Source: Verrucomicrobium spinosum DSM 4136 = JCM 18804
GTDB taxonomy: Bacteria > Verrucomicrobiota > Verrucomicrobiia > Verrucomicrobiales > Verrucomicrobiaceae
Reading direction: 5' to 3'
Length of the DNA: 64,000 bases
Assembly: GCF_000172155.1 (NCBI RefSeq)
Contig: NZ_ABIZ01000001.1
Span: 1,488,001 to 1,552,000, forward strand
The notes under the pieces are model-generated. The model searched no databases, had not been told where the DNA came from, and saw only the letters and a program-made list of their open reading frames with translations. Position 1 is the stretch's first letter; each line of letters begins with the position of its first letter. The position numbers and the translations under genes are program-made. This document shows, one piece after another, positions 54,371-62,896 of this stretch.

Positions 54371-54426
54371 GGTTAGTGGTAAGTGGTAAGTGGTAAGTGG
54401 TAAATGGTAAATGGTAAATGGTGAGC
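54371..54426. repeat. Heptanucleotide tandem repeat (GGTAAGT/GGTAAAT)
   Basis: Eight consecutive 7-bp units: GGTTAGT, three GGTAAGT, three GGTAAAT and GGTGAGC. It is noncoding, 58 bp after the end of the second cassette. Degenerate GAAAAGT/AGTAAGT units in 54315-54350 continue the same pattern. Confidence 0.9.
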
Positions 54427-54461
54427 AGGGTAATTAGATATGCTCTCATCACGCGAGATCC

Positions 54462-54488
54462 GCAGCAGGGTTGGAGTTCCGCCTTTAG
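54462..54488 (+). repeat. Hairpin repeat split by the IS1634-family element
   Basis: GCAGCAGGGTTGGAGTTCCG followed by CCTTTAG stops where the element begins; the rest of the stem (TTAGGCGGTCAC) resumes at 56571. The intact relatives read CCGCCTTTAGGCGG. The last four bases (TTAG, 54485-54488) are the duplicated target. Confidence 0.85.
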
Positions 54489-56570
54489 CCCGACTTGGCG
54501 GATTGCCGGGGTTGATGATCCTCCAGCCCTTGATTTTGCGACATTGGGTTCAAAAAGTCTTCACTACATCTTCCGCCATTTCGCGACCTTCCGGGGTCTG
54601 CTTCAACCAGTGATTTTGGGCGGGGCCTGTTCAGGCAGCGTGATCTTGAGCTGGTCCAGCAGCAGTTGCAGATCCTTTGAAGGCTGCGTGTGGCGGCTCA
54701 TCACCACCTCCCTTCCATCAGTTGTGGGCAGATGCACATCGAGCATCTGCACCGTCGCGAACTTCTCCAGCACACTTCGCGGTGTCAGCCCGCTGGCCGT
54801 CAGCCTCAAGCGCGCCTTGAGCGTCACCTGCAGGCAGTACGCCAGGAACGACACGAAGAGGTGCGCTTCAATGCGATGGTCCAACTGGTGGTGCACCGGC
54901 CGGATCCCCAGATCGTGTTTGAGCTCCTTGAACGCCTGCTCCACCTCCACCAGTTGCAGGTAATACTCCCAGAGCTTCGCGGGATCGGTCTCCGTCAAAT
55001 TGGTGCGCAGCAGGTAACGCCCCTCCCGCCGCCATCCTTCACGCAACAGCTTGCGGTCCAGCTCCCAGCTCAGAGTCGCCCGCTGCCGGCCCTTGCCCTT
55101 GCTCTTGCTCTTGCTCTGGTCTTTGCCTGTTGCTGGCTGCAACTGCACGCTGACCTTGACAAAGCGCGCATCCCGCCCCGCCTCCTTTTTGGCGGCACCC
55201 AACGCTTCGTACATCGCATCACGGTGCAGGGGGCGCTTGCGCTTGCGCAACCCTTCCAGGGCATCCAGATACTTGCGCAGCCGGCGCCGACGCATCGAGC
55301 GTTCCTTGGCCACACGGTCCTGGCTTTGGGCCAGTACATAAGTCTCCCCTTCATGCGGCAGCAGTTTGACGCGCACCTGGGGGCGGGCCTGCTGCCAGGG
55401 TTGCCGGGCCAGTGACTCCTCCAGCTTGCTCAAGCGTCCTTTGGGCGTGCCCACCAGATAGCTCACCGGCGGAGTGCTCTGCCGCATCTGTTCAAGGGTC
55501 TCTTCAGTCGGGATGCCCCGGTCCATGACCCAGATGCGTTGGGCCTTGCCGTACTGGTCTTCGATCCTGGCCAGGAAGCTCTTGAGGGTGCTCTTGTCGG
55601 TGGTGTTGCCCGGCAGCACCTCATAGGCCAGCGGGAAGCCTTCGGGGGTGACGATGAGGGCAATGACCACCTGCACGCAGTCGCTGCGCTTGTCGCGGCT
55701 GTAACCAAAGCGGCGCAGACCGGTGGGGTTGTCCGGCGGGTTGCTTTCAAAGTAGGTGCTGGTCAGATCATACAGCAGCACCTCATAACGGGCTCCAAAC
55801 AGGTCGCGCCAGCGCTCGGTGAGATGATCAAACAAGGCACGCTTGTGGGCCAGGATCTTGTCATGGCATTCGTAGAGACGGTGGATCTCGGCCAGGGCGA
55901 AGTCCGCGCCCAGCAGGTCGGCAATGGCCGTCTGGTCAAACCAGTGGCGGTGCAGCCGCCATTCGCTGCCCGGTTCGATGAGCCGGTAGAGCACCAGGGT
56001 CTGGAGCACCAGATCCCAGCGGGTGCCCTCACGACTGGGCGGCAGACGTGGTCGCCAGAAGTCAGCCAGGAGCAACTGCTCCCAGAGCAGGCAGGCCAGC
56101 CAGCAGGCCCCCCATTGCCGGGGCCGTTCCAGCCGCATGGCCGCAAGGCGCAGACGCACAATGGGCAACTCATCAACACCGACCTGCTCGGGAGCATGAT
56201 CTTCGGCAAAGAGGGCCACCTGTTGAGGAGCGCTCTGGTCTTTGCCGAAGAGTTCAACCGTCTTGCGCCAGGAGGCTTCCTGACGACCATTGAGTTCACC
56301 CAGATAAAGGACGTGCCGCTGGACCACCTGCCGGGAACTGATCCGCCGGTTTTCGACGATGCTCCAGTAGAGGTGCTCTTTGCCATCCTTGAGCCGTTTG
56401 GTGGAACGCAGGAACATGATGGCCCAAGAAGTTAGCCAGCAAAACGCGCGTGCAACCACCAAGGTCTGCACTACAAGCCGTTTTTGAAACGGACCCTCGC
56501 AAAATCAAGGGTTGCAGCTCGATGGCAGGCCCAAAAATGCCAAAATCGGCCGCGAATCCGCCAAGTTGGG
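54489..56570 (-). mobile_element. IS1634-family insertion sequence, 2082 bp
   Basis: The ends are CCCGACTTGGCGGATT at 54489 and the complement of CCCAACTTGGCGGATT ending at 56570, inverted repeats with one mismatch in 16. A second inner inverted block, CCCTTGATTTTGCGA, stands at 54527-54541 and 56497-56511. TTAG flanks both sides. One large transposase fills the element. It is inserted in the CCGCCTTTAGGCGG palindrome of a dispersed hairpin repeat. Confidence 0.88.
54603..56417 (-). CDS. IS1634-family DDE transposase
   Basis: 604 residues from the ATG at 56417 (MFLRSTKRLKDGKEHLYWSI), the usual start of this family; the frame is open to 56471. The catalytic region includes YDLTSTYFES (first Asp), RIWVMDRGIPTEETL (second Asp) and the late EQAFKELKHDLGIRPVHHQ block that carries the Glu. 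Residues near 440-460 are a Lys/Ser-rich low-complexity insert (QSKSKSKGKGRQR). The frame is unbroken, so the element may be active. Confidence 0.9.
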   Translation of the reverse strand: MFLRSTKRLKDGKEHLYWSIVENRRISSRQVVQRHVLYLGELNGRQEASWRKTVELFGKDQSAPQQVALFAEDHAPEQVGVDELPIVRLRLAAMRLERPRQWGACWLACLLWEQLLLADFWRPRLPPSREGTRWDLVLQTLVLYRLIEPGSEWRLHRHWFDQTAIADLLGADFALAEIHRLYECHDKILAHKRALFDHLTERWRDLFGARYEVLLYDLTSTYFESNPPDNPTGLRRFGYSRDKRSDCVQVVIALIVTPEGFPLAYEVLPGNTTDKSTLKSFLARIEDQYGKAQRIWVMDRGIPTEETLEQMRQSTPPVSYLVGTPKGRLSKLEESLARQPWQQARPQVRVKLLPHEGETYVLAQSQDRVAKERSMRRRRLRKYLDALEGLRKRKRPLHRDAMYEALGAAKKEAGRDARFVKVSVQLQPATGKDQSKSKSKGKGRQRATLSWELDRKLLREGWRREGRYLLRTNLTETDPAKLWEYYLQLVEVEQAFKELKHDLGIRPVHHQLDHRIEAHLFVSFLAYCLQVTLKARLRLTASGLTPRSVLEKFATVQMLDVHLPTTDGREVVMSRHTQPSKDLQLLLDQLKITLPEQAPPKITG

Positions 56571-56700
56571 TTAGGCGGTCACGAGACAAGCGTCTCATCA
56601 CATCTCCCCACCCACCCATCCCCCATCGTTCAAGGAAACAAAAAACGGGAAGCCGTCAACCCGCCTCCCGTCTTCCAAGTCACCCTCCACTGAACGCGCC

Positions 56701-56742
56701 GCCAACTGCCAACTGCCAACTGCCAACTGCCCACTGGCTAGT
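56701..56742. repeat. Heptanucleotide tandem repeat (GCCAACT) touching the transpeptidase stop
   Basis: Four exact GCCAACT units, then GCCCACT and GGCTAGT. The last unit contains the TAG stop codon (complement of 56738-56740) of the L,D-transpeptidase, so the repeat runs right up to the gene end. The stretch 56575-56700 has no gene. Confidence 0.9.
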
Positions 56743-57751
56743 GTCCCAGCACTTCCGTGCTCGGTGCCGCGTTGCGCACGGCGGCGTGGTCGGTCACGAT
56801 GACGGTCGTGCCGGGGGCGATGGTGTCGTACAGCTTGGTGGCGAACTCCGGGTTCACGGTCAGGCGCTTGCCGAGGTCGTCCACATCCAGCTTCGGGCCG
56901 CTGCTGGTCACACGCATCCACGGGCGGGCGGAGCGGCCGGGGGCCCAGAAGCTGGGCTTGTCGGTCGTACCTTCCAGCAGGGTGAAGACGTGGTTGCCCA
57001 GTTCCTTGCGCGTGCCAAAGAGGCCGCCGTCGCTGATCTGCACGGCCGCGCGGCCGATCGGGTTGCCATTGCGAAAGACGTACAGCGCCTTGTCTGCCGC
57101 GCTCACCACGATCGTGATGGGGCCGGTGGGGCTGCGCTCCGGCAGCCAGGTGTAGTCGCTCGTGCCCTGGGGTTTCAGCATCTCAGGGTTGAAGTCCTTC
57201 GGCGCCAGCATCAGGCCGGGGTTGGCCGCCAGGTGCGGCGTGGGCGTCTTACCATCGCCGATCACCACCGTGCCGCCCTTTTCCGTGAGCTTGAAGAGCA
57301 ACAGGGAAAAATCATACGGCAGGCGGATGCAGCCGTGGCTGGCGGGATGACCGGGGAGGTTCCCAGAGTGCATGGCGATCCCGTCCCACGTGAGGCGCTG
57401 CATGTTTGGCATGGGCGCGTTGTTGTACTTCTTGGAGCGGTGCGACTGCTTCTTCTCCAGGATGGTGAAGACCCCGCCCGGCGTGGCGTGCCCCTTGGCC
57501 CCCGTGCTCACTGTGGAGCGGCCAATGAGGATGCCGTTGCGGTACACATGCAGGATCTGGTTGGGCACACTCACCAGCACCATGATGGGACCGCTGGGGG
57601 AGATCTCCGGGTGCCACCAGTATTCACCCGGCTGCAGGGGCCCATCCGGGGTGCCCGTGGGCGTGCCCTTGGTGTGAAAGGAGGGCATTTCCAGGGCGGA
57701 CGTGGTGCCCACGAGGGCCATCAGGAGGCTGAAGAGGATCAGGATGCGCAT
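56738..57751 (-). CDS. L,D-transpeptidase (YkuD) with a second, degenerate catalytic module
   Basis: 337 residues from the ATG at 57751; an upstream start at 57802 lies in heptanucleotide repeat DNA. A signal peptide covers about 1-20. The first YkuD module (about 53-165) has the full motif HPASHGCIRLP with Ser138, His139, Gly140, Cys141 and Arg143, plus His128 (AMHSG). It cross-links peptidoglycan or attaches proteins to it in the periplasm. A second module (about 207-322) repeats the opening pattern (GPITIVVSAADKALYVFRNG against GPIMVLVSVPNQILHVYRNG) but has no Cys motif and is probably structural. Confidence 0.9.
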   Translation of the reverse strand: MRILILFSLLMALVGTTSALEMPSFHTKGTPTGTPDGPLQPGEYWWHPEISPSGPIMVLVSVPNQILHVYRNGILIGRSTVSTGAKGHATPGGVFTILEKKQSHRSKKYNNAPMPNMQRLTWDGIAMHSGNLPGHPASHGCIRLPYDFSLLLFKLTEKGGTVVIGDGKTPTPHLAANPGLMLAPKDFNPEMLKPQGTSDYTWLPERSPTGPITIVVSAADKALYVFRNGNPIGRAAVQISDGGLFGTRKELGNHVFTLLEGTTDKPSFWAPGRSARPWMRVTSSGPKLDVDDLGKRLTVNPEFATKLYDTIAPGTTVIVTDHAAVRNAAPSTEVLGH

Positions 57752-57763
57752 GGGGAGGGGAGT

Positions 57764-57798
57764 GAGTGGTAACTGGTAAGCGGTGAGAGGTAAGCGGT
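57764..57798. repeat. Degenerate heptanucleotide repeat upstream of the transpeptidase
   Basis: AGTGGTA, ACTGGTA, AGCGGTG, AGAGGTA, AGCGGTG in one 7-bp register. It resembles the GGTAAGT tract at 54371. It lies in the 5' region of the transpeptidase gene, so copy number might touch expression. Confidence 0.7.
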
Positions 57799-57857
57799 GC
57801 ACTGATCGGGTGAGGGAGTAAACAGCGTGAAAGACTTTTTTCGACTGTAAAACGTTC

Positions 57858-57888
57858 GCGGCAGGGTTGGAGTACCGCCTTTAGGCGG
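57858..57888 (+). repeat. Hairpin repeat with CCGCC-TTTA-GGCGG stem
   Basis: GCGGCAGGGTTGGAGTACCG with the stem CCGCCTTTAGGCGG. Member of the same family as 30733-30761 and 54462-54488. Confidence 0.85.
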
Positions 57889-58088
57889 AATCAGTCGCAC
57901 GTCTCCCGACGTCTCTCCACGCCTCGACCGCCCCATTTACCCGGTGCGCAAGGTTTGTCCATTGGATCATGCGGGAAGGTTGTAATTAATCCGTAGGATC
58001 AATCAGGTCCCCACCCCGCCCTGCCGCCGCCACCGCCGCGTTGGATATGATCAGCCGGAGGCTGTGAGTCCGCTACGCGGGGGACAGA

Positions 58089-58123
58089 AGACTTCAAGAC
58101 ACAGACGCAAGACGCAAGACGTG
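58089..58123. repeat. Heptanucleotide repeat (GACGCAA)
   Basis: Two exact GACGCAA units preceded by GACTTCA and AGACACA and followed by GACGTGA, all in one 7-bp register. A loosely related ACCACAGAGGTCACAGAG stretch stands at 58170-58190. The whole stretch 57803-59117 holds no gene that I can support; it is filled with repeats. Confidence 0.7.
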
Positions 58124-58238
58124 AGGTCAGGGGTGACCTGACGTGAAAAGGGGCGGAGGGATCGGGTTAACCACAGAGGTCACAGAGTTTCACGGAGTAG
58201 AGCCGCAAAAAGCCGCGTTCTTATCACATACCAGATTC

Positions 58239-58269
58239 GCAGCAGGGTTGGAGTACCGACTTTAGTCGG
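58239..58269 (+). repeat. Hairpin repeat with CCGAC-TTTA-GTCGG stem
   Basis: GCAGCAGGGTTGGAGTACCG with the stem CCGACTTTAGTCGG. Compared with the CCGCC/GGCGG members, both sides of one base pair have changed together, so the hairpin is kept. Confidence 0.85.
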
Positions 58270-58289
58270 CTCAGAGAAGCTTGGTGAGC

Positions 58290-58330
58290 GCACGCATCTT
58301 GCGTGCTGTTCCCGGCATCTTGCCGGGAAC
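58290..58330. repeat. Two neighbouring hairpins with TCT loops
   Basis: GCACGCA-TCT-TGCGTGC at 58290-58306 and GTTCCCGGCA-TCT-TGCCGGGAAC at 58308-58330 are perfect stems of 7 and 10 bp, one base apart, with the same CATCTTG centre. They lie in noncoding repeat DNA, and no T run follows, so they are probably not terminators. Confidence 0.85.
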
Positions 58331-58393
58331 GTCTGTGGCGGTCTCTTCATGATACCGGGGTCAACTCATAGGGCGCTTGGTAGTTTCCATGAC

Positions 58394-58424
58394 CCGCCTA
58401 GAGGCGGAACTCCAACCCTGCTGC
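58394..58424 (-). repeat. Hairpin repeat with CCGCC-TCTA-GGCGG stem
   Basis: On the minus strand: GCAGCAGGGTTGGAGTTCCG with CCGCCTCTAGGCGG. Opposite orientation to the member at 58239. Confidence 0.85.
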
Positions 58425-58552
58425 GAACGATCAGGTGGGGGAAAGACAGACCATCTCGCTGCTCATGTTCCTTCTCCGTAAACAGCGGCCAATCACTTCC
58501 AAATTCCCCTCCGCATCCGCGCCGAAGTTGGAGTACCGTCCCGCATGCGGGA

Positions 58553-58923
58553 CCAATGCCATCAGGGAAAAGTGGAGAGGTCGAGCATCTCCCTTTTGTG
58601 AAAGTATTGAGGGCCGAAGGTCCGGCATCATTGCAGCCTTGGGCAACGCCCAAGGTAGGCGCTCGTTTTAGATGTTGAGGGCTGTAGGCCCGACGTTATT
58701 CAGGGATGCTCGTCATAGGCAGACTTGATGACACCGGGCCTACAGCCCTCAAGGGTAGTTTGGCCATCTATCCCTGGGGCGTTGCTCCAGGCTGGTATGA
58801 ACCCGGACCTTCGGCCCTTCTGAAAAGGGCTCACCAGTTACAGTCGTGGCGGTTGCACTATCGCGGCTCCGAGGCGCGCCAGGGCAAAACAGCAAGACGA
58901 TGCGTTTTCCCTGATGGCATTGG
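58553..58923. repeat. Dispersed repeat module, copy B, intact
   Basis: 371 bp between CCAATGCCATCAGGGAAAA (58553-58571) and its exact complement (58905-58923). The stretch 58635-58790 is almost identical to 21888-22045 of copy A, including the 16-bp inverted pair (58677-58692 and 58735-58750). This uninterrupted copy gives the pre-insertion reference for the IS4-family element. Just outside the left end is GTCCCGCATGCGGGAC, the counterpart of the other stems. Confidence 0.82.
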
Positions 58924-59117
58924 CCTTTAGGCGGTCACTCTCCAAACGACCCAAGACATCCTCATCCTCGACGAACTCCTGTATGTCCGCGGGAATGCCG
59001 TCGGCACGTCTCTGTCGGCGGCAGGAGGCCCTCGCTGAGGATCAAAGCCTCTCCGGTGGCGTGGAAATCCTGAAAATTCCTGCACGTAAACCGCCACCCC
59101 GCACCGTAGAAGGAAAC

Positions 59118-59639
59118 ATGAAACCGGCCGTTCTTCCCGTCGTCGTGTCTCTTGCGGTATTTCAGCTGGCTCCGATCGCCGTTGGCTCGCCACCAGATCC
59201 TCCGCCGCATGCCAAGGCCGTCCAGGCCGCTCTGGAGAAGGTGGACAAGGAGATCAAGCCCGAGCACTACGACCTCGTGGAGGTGGACCTGGATGAAGAC
59301 GGGCGGAAAGACGCCCTGGCGCTGATGAACGGCCAGAGCTCCTACAGCGGCAGCGGCGGCAGCACCCTCTTCCTCCTGCGCGCGTGCAAGGAGGATGGGA
59401 AATACACCAAGGTGGGCTCCGTGAGCGTGGTCCACGCCCCCATCTACCTGCGCACCACCCGCCATCATGGCCTGCGGGACCTGCTCGTCACCGTGCGCGG
59501 CGGCGGCGCGGAGCCCGGCGTGGCCGTGCTCGCCTTCGACGGCAAGGGCTACCCCAGAAGCCCCGGCGAAGCGACAGCCAAGGTGGAGGGGAAGGACAAG
59601 GTGCTCTTCGCTGAGAAGTCAGGGGCGGATGGGAGTTGA
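59118..59639 (+). CDS. Small exported hypothetical protein with acidic EF-hand-like loop
   Basis: 173 residues from the ATG at 59118, which has a good ribosome site (AGAAGGAAAC). The frame is open to 58914, but that part is repeat DNA. A signal peptide covers about 1-23 (VLPVVVSLAVFQLAPIAVGS). VEVDLDEDGRKDALALMNGQ near 55-74 looks like a calcium-binding DxDxDG loop as in FG-GAP/VCBS-type repeats, followed by a Gly/Ser-rich strand. The rest is short beta strands. Family unknown. The tandem repeat array begins 4 bp after its stop codon. Confidence 0.72.
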   Translation: MKPAVLPVVVSLAVFQLAPIAVGSPPDPPPHAKAVQAALEKVDKEIKPEHYDLVEVDLDEDGRKDALALMNGQSSYSGSGGSTLFLLRACKEDGKYTKVGSVSVVHAPIYLRTTRHHGLRDLLVTVRGGGAEPGVAVLAFDGKGYPRSPGEATAKVEGKDKVLFAEKSGADGS

Positions 59640-59642
59640 AAC

Positions 59643-61500
59643 GCGGTCAGGGTGCCTGCGGCCCAGTGCGTCAGTACGTCAGAGGGCAGTGCCTCAAGGC
59701 GTTGGGGCTGAAACTGTACGGAGCACAAGCTTCAGCCTGCGGAGGCCTGGGGCGCGGCCCGGAGGGGGCACTCGTAGCTGCGTTTGTAAAAACGCGGTCA
59801 GGGTGCCTGCGGCCCAGTGCGTCAGTACGTCAGTGGGCAGTGCGTCAAAGTGTTGGGCCTGGAACTGTACGGAGCACAAGCTTCAGCCTGCGGAGCCTAG
59901 AGTCGCGGTCAGGAGGAGCACTCGTGGCTGCGTTTGTAAAAACGCGGTCAGGGTGCCTGCGGCCCAGTGCGTCAGTACGTCAGAGGGCAGTGCGTCAAAG
60001 TGTTGGGCCTGGAACTGTACGGAGCACAAGCTTCAGCCTGCGGAGCCCTGGGGGCGCGGCCGGGAGGGGGCGCTCGTGGCTGCGTTTGTAAAAACGCGGT
60101 CAGGTAGCCTTCGGCCCAGTGCGTCAGTACGTCAGAGGGCAGTGCGTCAAAGTGTTGGGCCTGGAACTGTACGGAGTACAAGCTTCAGCCTGCGGAGCCC
60201 TGGGGGCGCGGTCAGGAGGAGCACTCGTAGCTGCGTTTGTAAAAACGCGGTCAGGGTGCCTGCGGCCCAGTGCGTCAGTACGTCAGAGGGCAGTGCGTCA
60301 AGGTGTTGGGCCTGGAACTGTACGGAGTACAAGCTTCAGCCTGCGGAGCCCTGGGGGCGCGGTCAGGAGGAGCACTCGTGGCTGCGTTTGTAAAAACGCG
60401 GTCAGGGTGCCTGCGGCCCAGTGCGTCAGTACGTCAGTGGGCAGTGCGTCAAGGTGTTGGGGCTAGAACTGTACGGAGTACAAGCTTCAGCCTGCGGGCC
60501 CATGGTGCGCGGCCGGAGGCGGCACTCGTAGCTGCGTTTGTAAAAACGCGGTCAGGGTGCCTGCGGCCCAGTGCGTCAGTACGTCAGTGGGCAGTGCGTC
60601 AAGGTGTTGGGGCTAGAACTGTACGGAGTACAAGCTTCAGCCTGCGGGCCCATGGTGCGCGGCCGGGAGGGGGCACTCGTAGCGGTCAGGGTGCCTGCGG
60701 CCCAGTGCGTCAGTACGTCAGAGGGCAGTGCCTCAAGGCGTTGGGGCTGAAACTGTACGGAGCACAAGCTTCAGCCTGCGGAGGCCTGGGGCGCGGCCCG
60801 GAGGGGGCACTCGTAGCTGCGTTTGTAAAAACGCGGTCAGGGTGCCTGCGGCCCAGTGCGTCGGTACGTCAGTGGGCAGTGCGTCAAGGTGTTGGGGCTA
60901 GAACTGTACGGAGTACAAGCTTCAGCCTGCGGGCCCATGGTGCGCGGCCGGAGGCGGCACTCGTAGCTGCGTTTGTAAAAACGCGGTCAGGGTGCCTGCG
61001 GCCCAGTGCGTCAGTACGTCAGAGGGCAGTGCGTCAAGGTGTTGGGCCTGGAACTGTACGGAGTACAAGCTTCAGCCTGCGGGCCCATGGTGCGCGGCCG
61101 GAGGCGGCACTCGTAGCTGCGTTTGTAAAAACGCGGTCAGGGTGCCTGCGGCCCAGTGCGTCAGTACGTCAGAGGGCAGTGCGTCAAGGTGTTGGGCCTG
61201 GAACTGTACGGAGTACAAGCTTCAGCCTGCGGAGCCCTGGGGGCGCGGTCAGGAGGAGCACTCGTAGCTGCGTTTGTAAAAACGCGGTCAGGGTGCCTGC
61301 GGCCCAGTGCGTCAGTACGTCAGAGGGCAGTGCGTCAAGGTGTTGGGCCTGGAACTGTACGGAGCACAAGCTTCAGCCTGCGGAGCCTAGGGGCGTGGCC
61401 GGAGGGAGCACTCGTGACTGCGTTTGTAAAAACGCGGTCAGGATGCCTGCGTCCCAGTGCGTCTGCCTGCGTCCCAGTGAGCCGTGCCTCAAGGATCAGG
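59643..61500. repeat. Tandem array of about 13 units of 150-152 bp
   Basis: Units begin (GCGGTCAGG) at 59643, 59794, 59944, 60096, 60247, 60398, 60548, 60682, 60833, 60983, 61133, 61284 and 61434. Unit 7 is 134 bp because it lacks the CTGCGTTTGTAAAAAC end; the last is degenerate. Each full unit contains GTGCGTCAGTACGTCAG, a TGTACGGAGYACAAGCTTCAG core and the hairpin GCGTTT-GTAA-AAACGC. Two GGCTAGAACTG and several GGCCTGGAACTG variants allow sub-families. There is no coding constraint: period lengths vary by one base and frames shift between units. Confidence 0.93.
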
Positions 61501-61746
61501 GGGCTCGATGCTCCTGAATACCCCCCCACAATAGCTCCCCATTGAAACTCATCCCAGATTGGGATGTGTACCCCAGTCCTGGGTAACTGCCACGGCAGGG
61601 GGTGCAGGTGGCAAGGCCGTTGGTGTTTCCTGAAACCGAGCCGTCAACTCCTGAATCCCCCAATCACCGTGCCGCCTTGCCCCTGACCCCGCAAATCCAG
61701 CAGAGCCCGTCGCTCCCACAGCAGTTGACGGGACCGGGCTGCGATT

Positions 61747-62154
61747 TCACTCCAGCTGCGACCAGCCGCTCTTCTCCTTGCCGAGTTGAAGCACGCCATA
61801 GAGGATTGCGACACCAACAAGGCCGCCCAGTGCGGAACCAATGCCAAGGCCAATGGAAAGGTTGATGCCGAACGCAATCGCAGCCGTCACAACAAATCCC
61901 CAGAAGCCCCATCTTTTCCATTTAAACAGTGCGATGGCGCAGGCGAAATTCAACAAGCTCCCGGCAATCAAAACCGGAAAGGCCCAGTCTGGCATGTTCG
62001 GAACGCCCTGTCGCACGCTCTCAGACGCAACGAGGTAAACGAGCGCCGTGCCCGAATTGGCCAGAAGCATCAACACGAGATACGCCGTGAGGCATCCGTG
62101 ACGCTGTTTCGGTGATGTTGGTTGATTCGATGTCGCTGGGTTGGATGGATTCAT
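61747..62154 (-). CDS. Small multi-pass membrane protein, hypothetical
   Basis: 135 residues from the ATG at 62154 (MNPSNPATSNQ); the frame is open to 62292, but the extension looks noncoding. After a polar Pro/Ser/Thr-rich N-terminus, about four hydrophobic segments follow: LTAYLVLMLLANSGTALVYL, a segment around VLIAGSLLNFACAIALF, FWGFVVTAAIAFGINLSI and LGGLVGVAILYGVLQL. Small membrane proteins of this type are common and of unknown function. It stands alone. The 247 bp between it and the tandem array, and 62155-62587 on the other side, hold nothing I can assign. Confidence 0.7.
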   Translation of the reverse strand: MNPSNPATSNQPTSPKQRHGCLTAYLVLMLLANSGTALVYLVASESVRQGVPNMPDWAFPVLIAGSLLNFACAIALFKWKRWGFWGFVVTAAIAFGINLSIGLGIGSALGGLVGVAILYGVLQLGKEKSGWSQLE

Positions 62155-62587
62155 TGTCTTGGCTTTCTTCTTCTTTGTCTGAAAACGGATGGTGCCAACC
62201 AACCTGCGTCCAAACTGGATGTCGGCAAATGGAGGCGGGCCAGGCAACTGCCGTGTCAGCAAGGGTAAAACGCCCTGTGGATTTTCTGCCACAGGAGACC
62301 CGTCTTGTCATGTTTTTTCCGTTTGTTCGCCAAGCCCATGTCTCGCGCGGCAGCACGTCGTCTGACGCCAAGGGCGTCACACAAAATAGCCCAGGGTCAG
62401 GCGAGGCACGAGCCGCCACCCTGGGTACAAACACCAGTGCCAATGAACTCCGAAGCGAGTTCTACAGACCACAGCAGTATCCCTGAGGCGTCTCTCAGAT
62501 GCAGGCTCGTCGTTTCCTCATCTTCAGGTGGTCTGGACGGTTTGCAGAACTCCCTTGGGGCTCCTGAAAATCTTGCGCGGCGGTTGT

Positions 62588-62896
62588 TCAGAAGGTGACC
62601 CCGTCCACGGGAATAAGTCGAAAGTCTGCGAAAAGAGGACGAACCGCCTCGTTAGCCGCACCCACCTGCACGACCAACTCGACAAGACTATCACCCTCGT
62701 AGTGGACAACCACCATGCTGGTATCTTGGCGCGACTCCCATACGGAACTGCCGGCGGTGAGGCTGAGGCAGTGCCAATCGGATGCTGGGAACTGCTGCCA
62801 GATGGCTGCTGTGAGAGCTGGACTGCTTCTGAACGCAACCCAACCACCAACGGGTGCAAAATGCTGCCACTCTCGATCAGGTGCCTTCGAGTCCAT
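62588..62896 (-). CDS. Hypothetical protein
   Basis: 102 residues from the ATG at 62896 (MDSKAPDREWQHF); a longer start at 62929 would overlap the upstream gene by 53 bp. The sequence alternates strands, with VWESRQDTSMVVVHYEGDSL and LVELVVQVGAANEAVRPLFA as the most protein-like parts. No family is recognised. It overlaps the preceding gene by 20 bp and looks like the third gene of a small operon. Confidence 0.6.
   Translation of the reverse strand: MDSKAPDREWQHFAPVGGWVAFRSSPALTAAIWQQFPASDWHCLSLTAGSSVWESRQDTSMVVVHYEGDSLVELVVQVGAANEAVRPLFADFRLIPVDGVTF

Noticed and set aside
58914-59117. Upstream start for the small exported protein
   Set aside because: The added part is repeat DNA; the ATG at 59118 has a good ribosome site and a signal peptide.
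59643-61500. CRISPR-like appearance of the tandem array
   Set aside because: Units are 150 bp and almost identical over their full length; there are no unique spacers and no cas genes.
60270-61517. Long open frame (415 codons) and a 308-codon frame at 59467 in the array
   Set aside because: They arise because the repeat lacks stops in some frames; the unit period varies by one base, so the reading changes between units, and composition is not protein-like.
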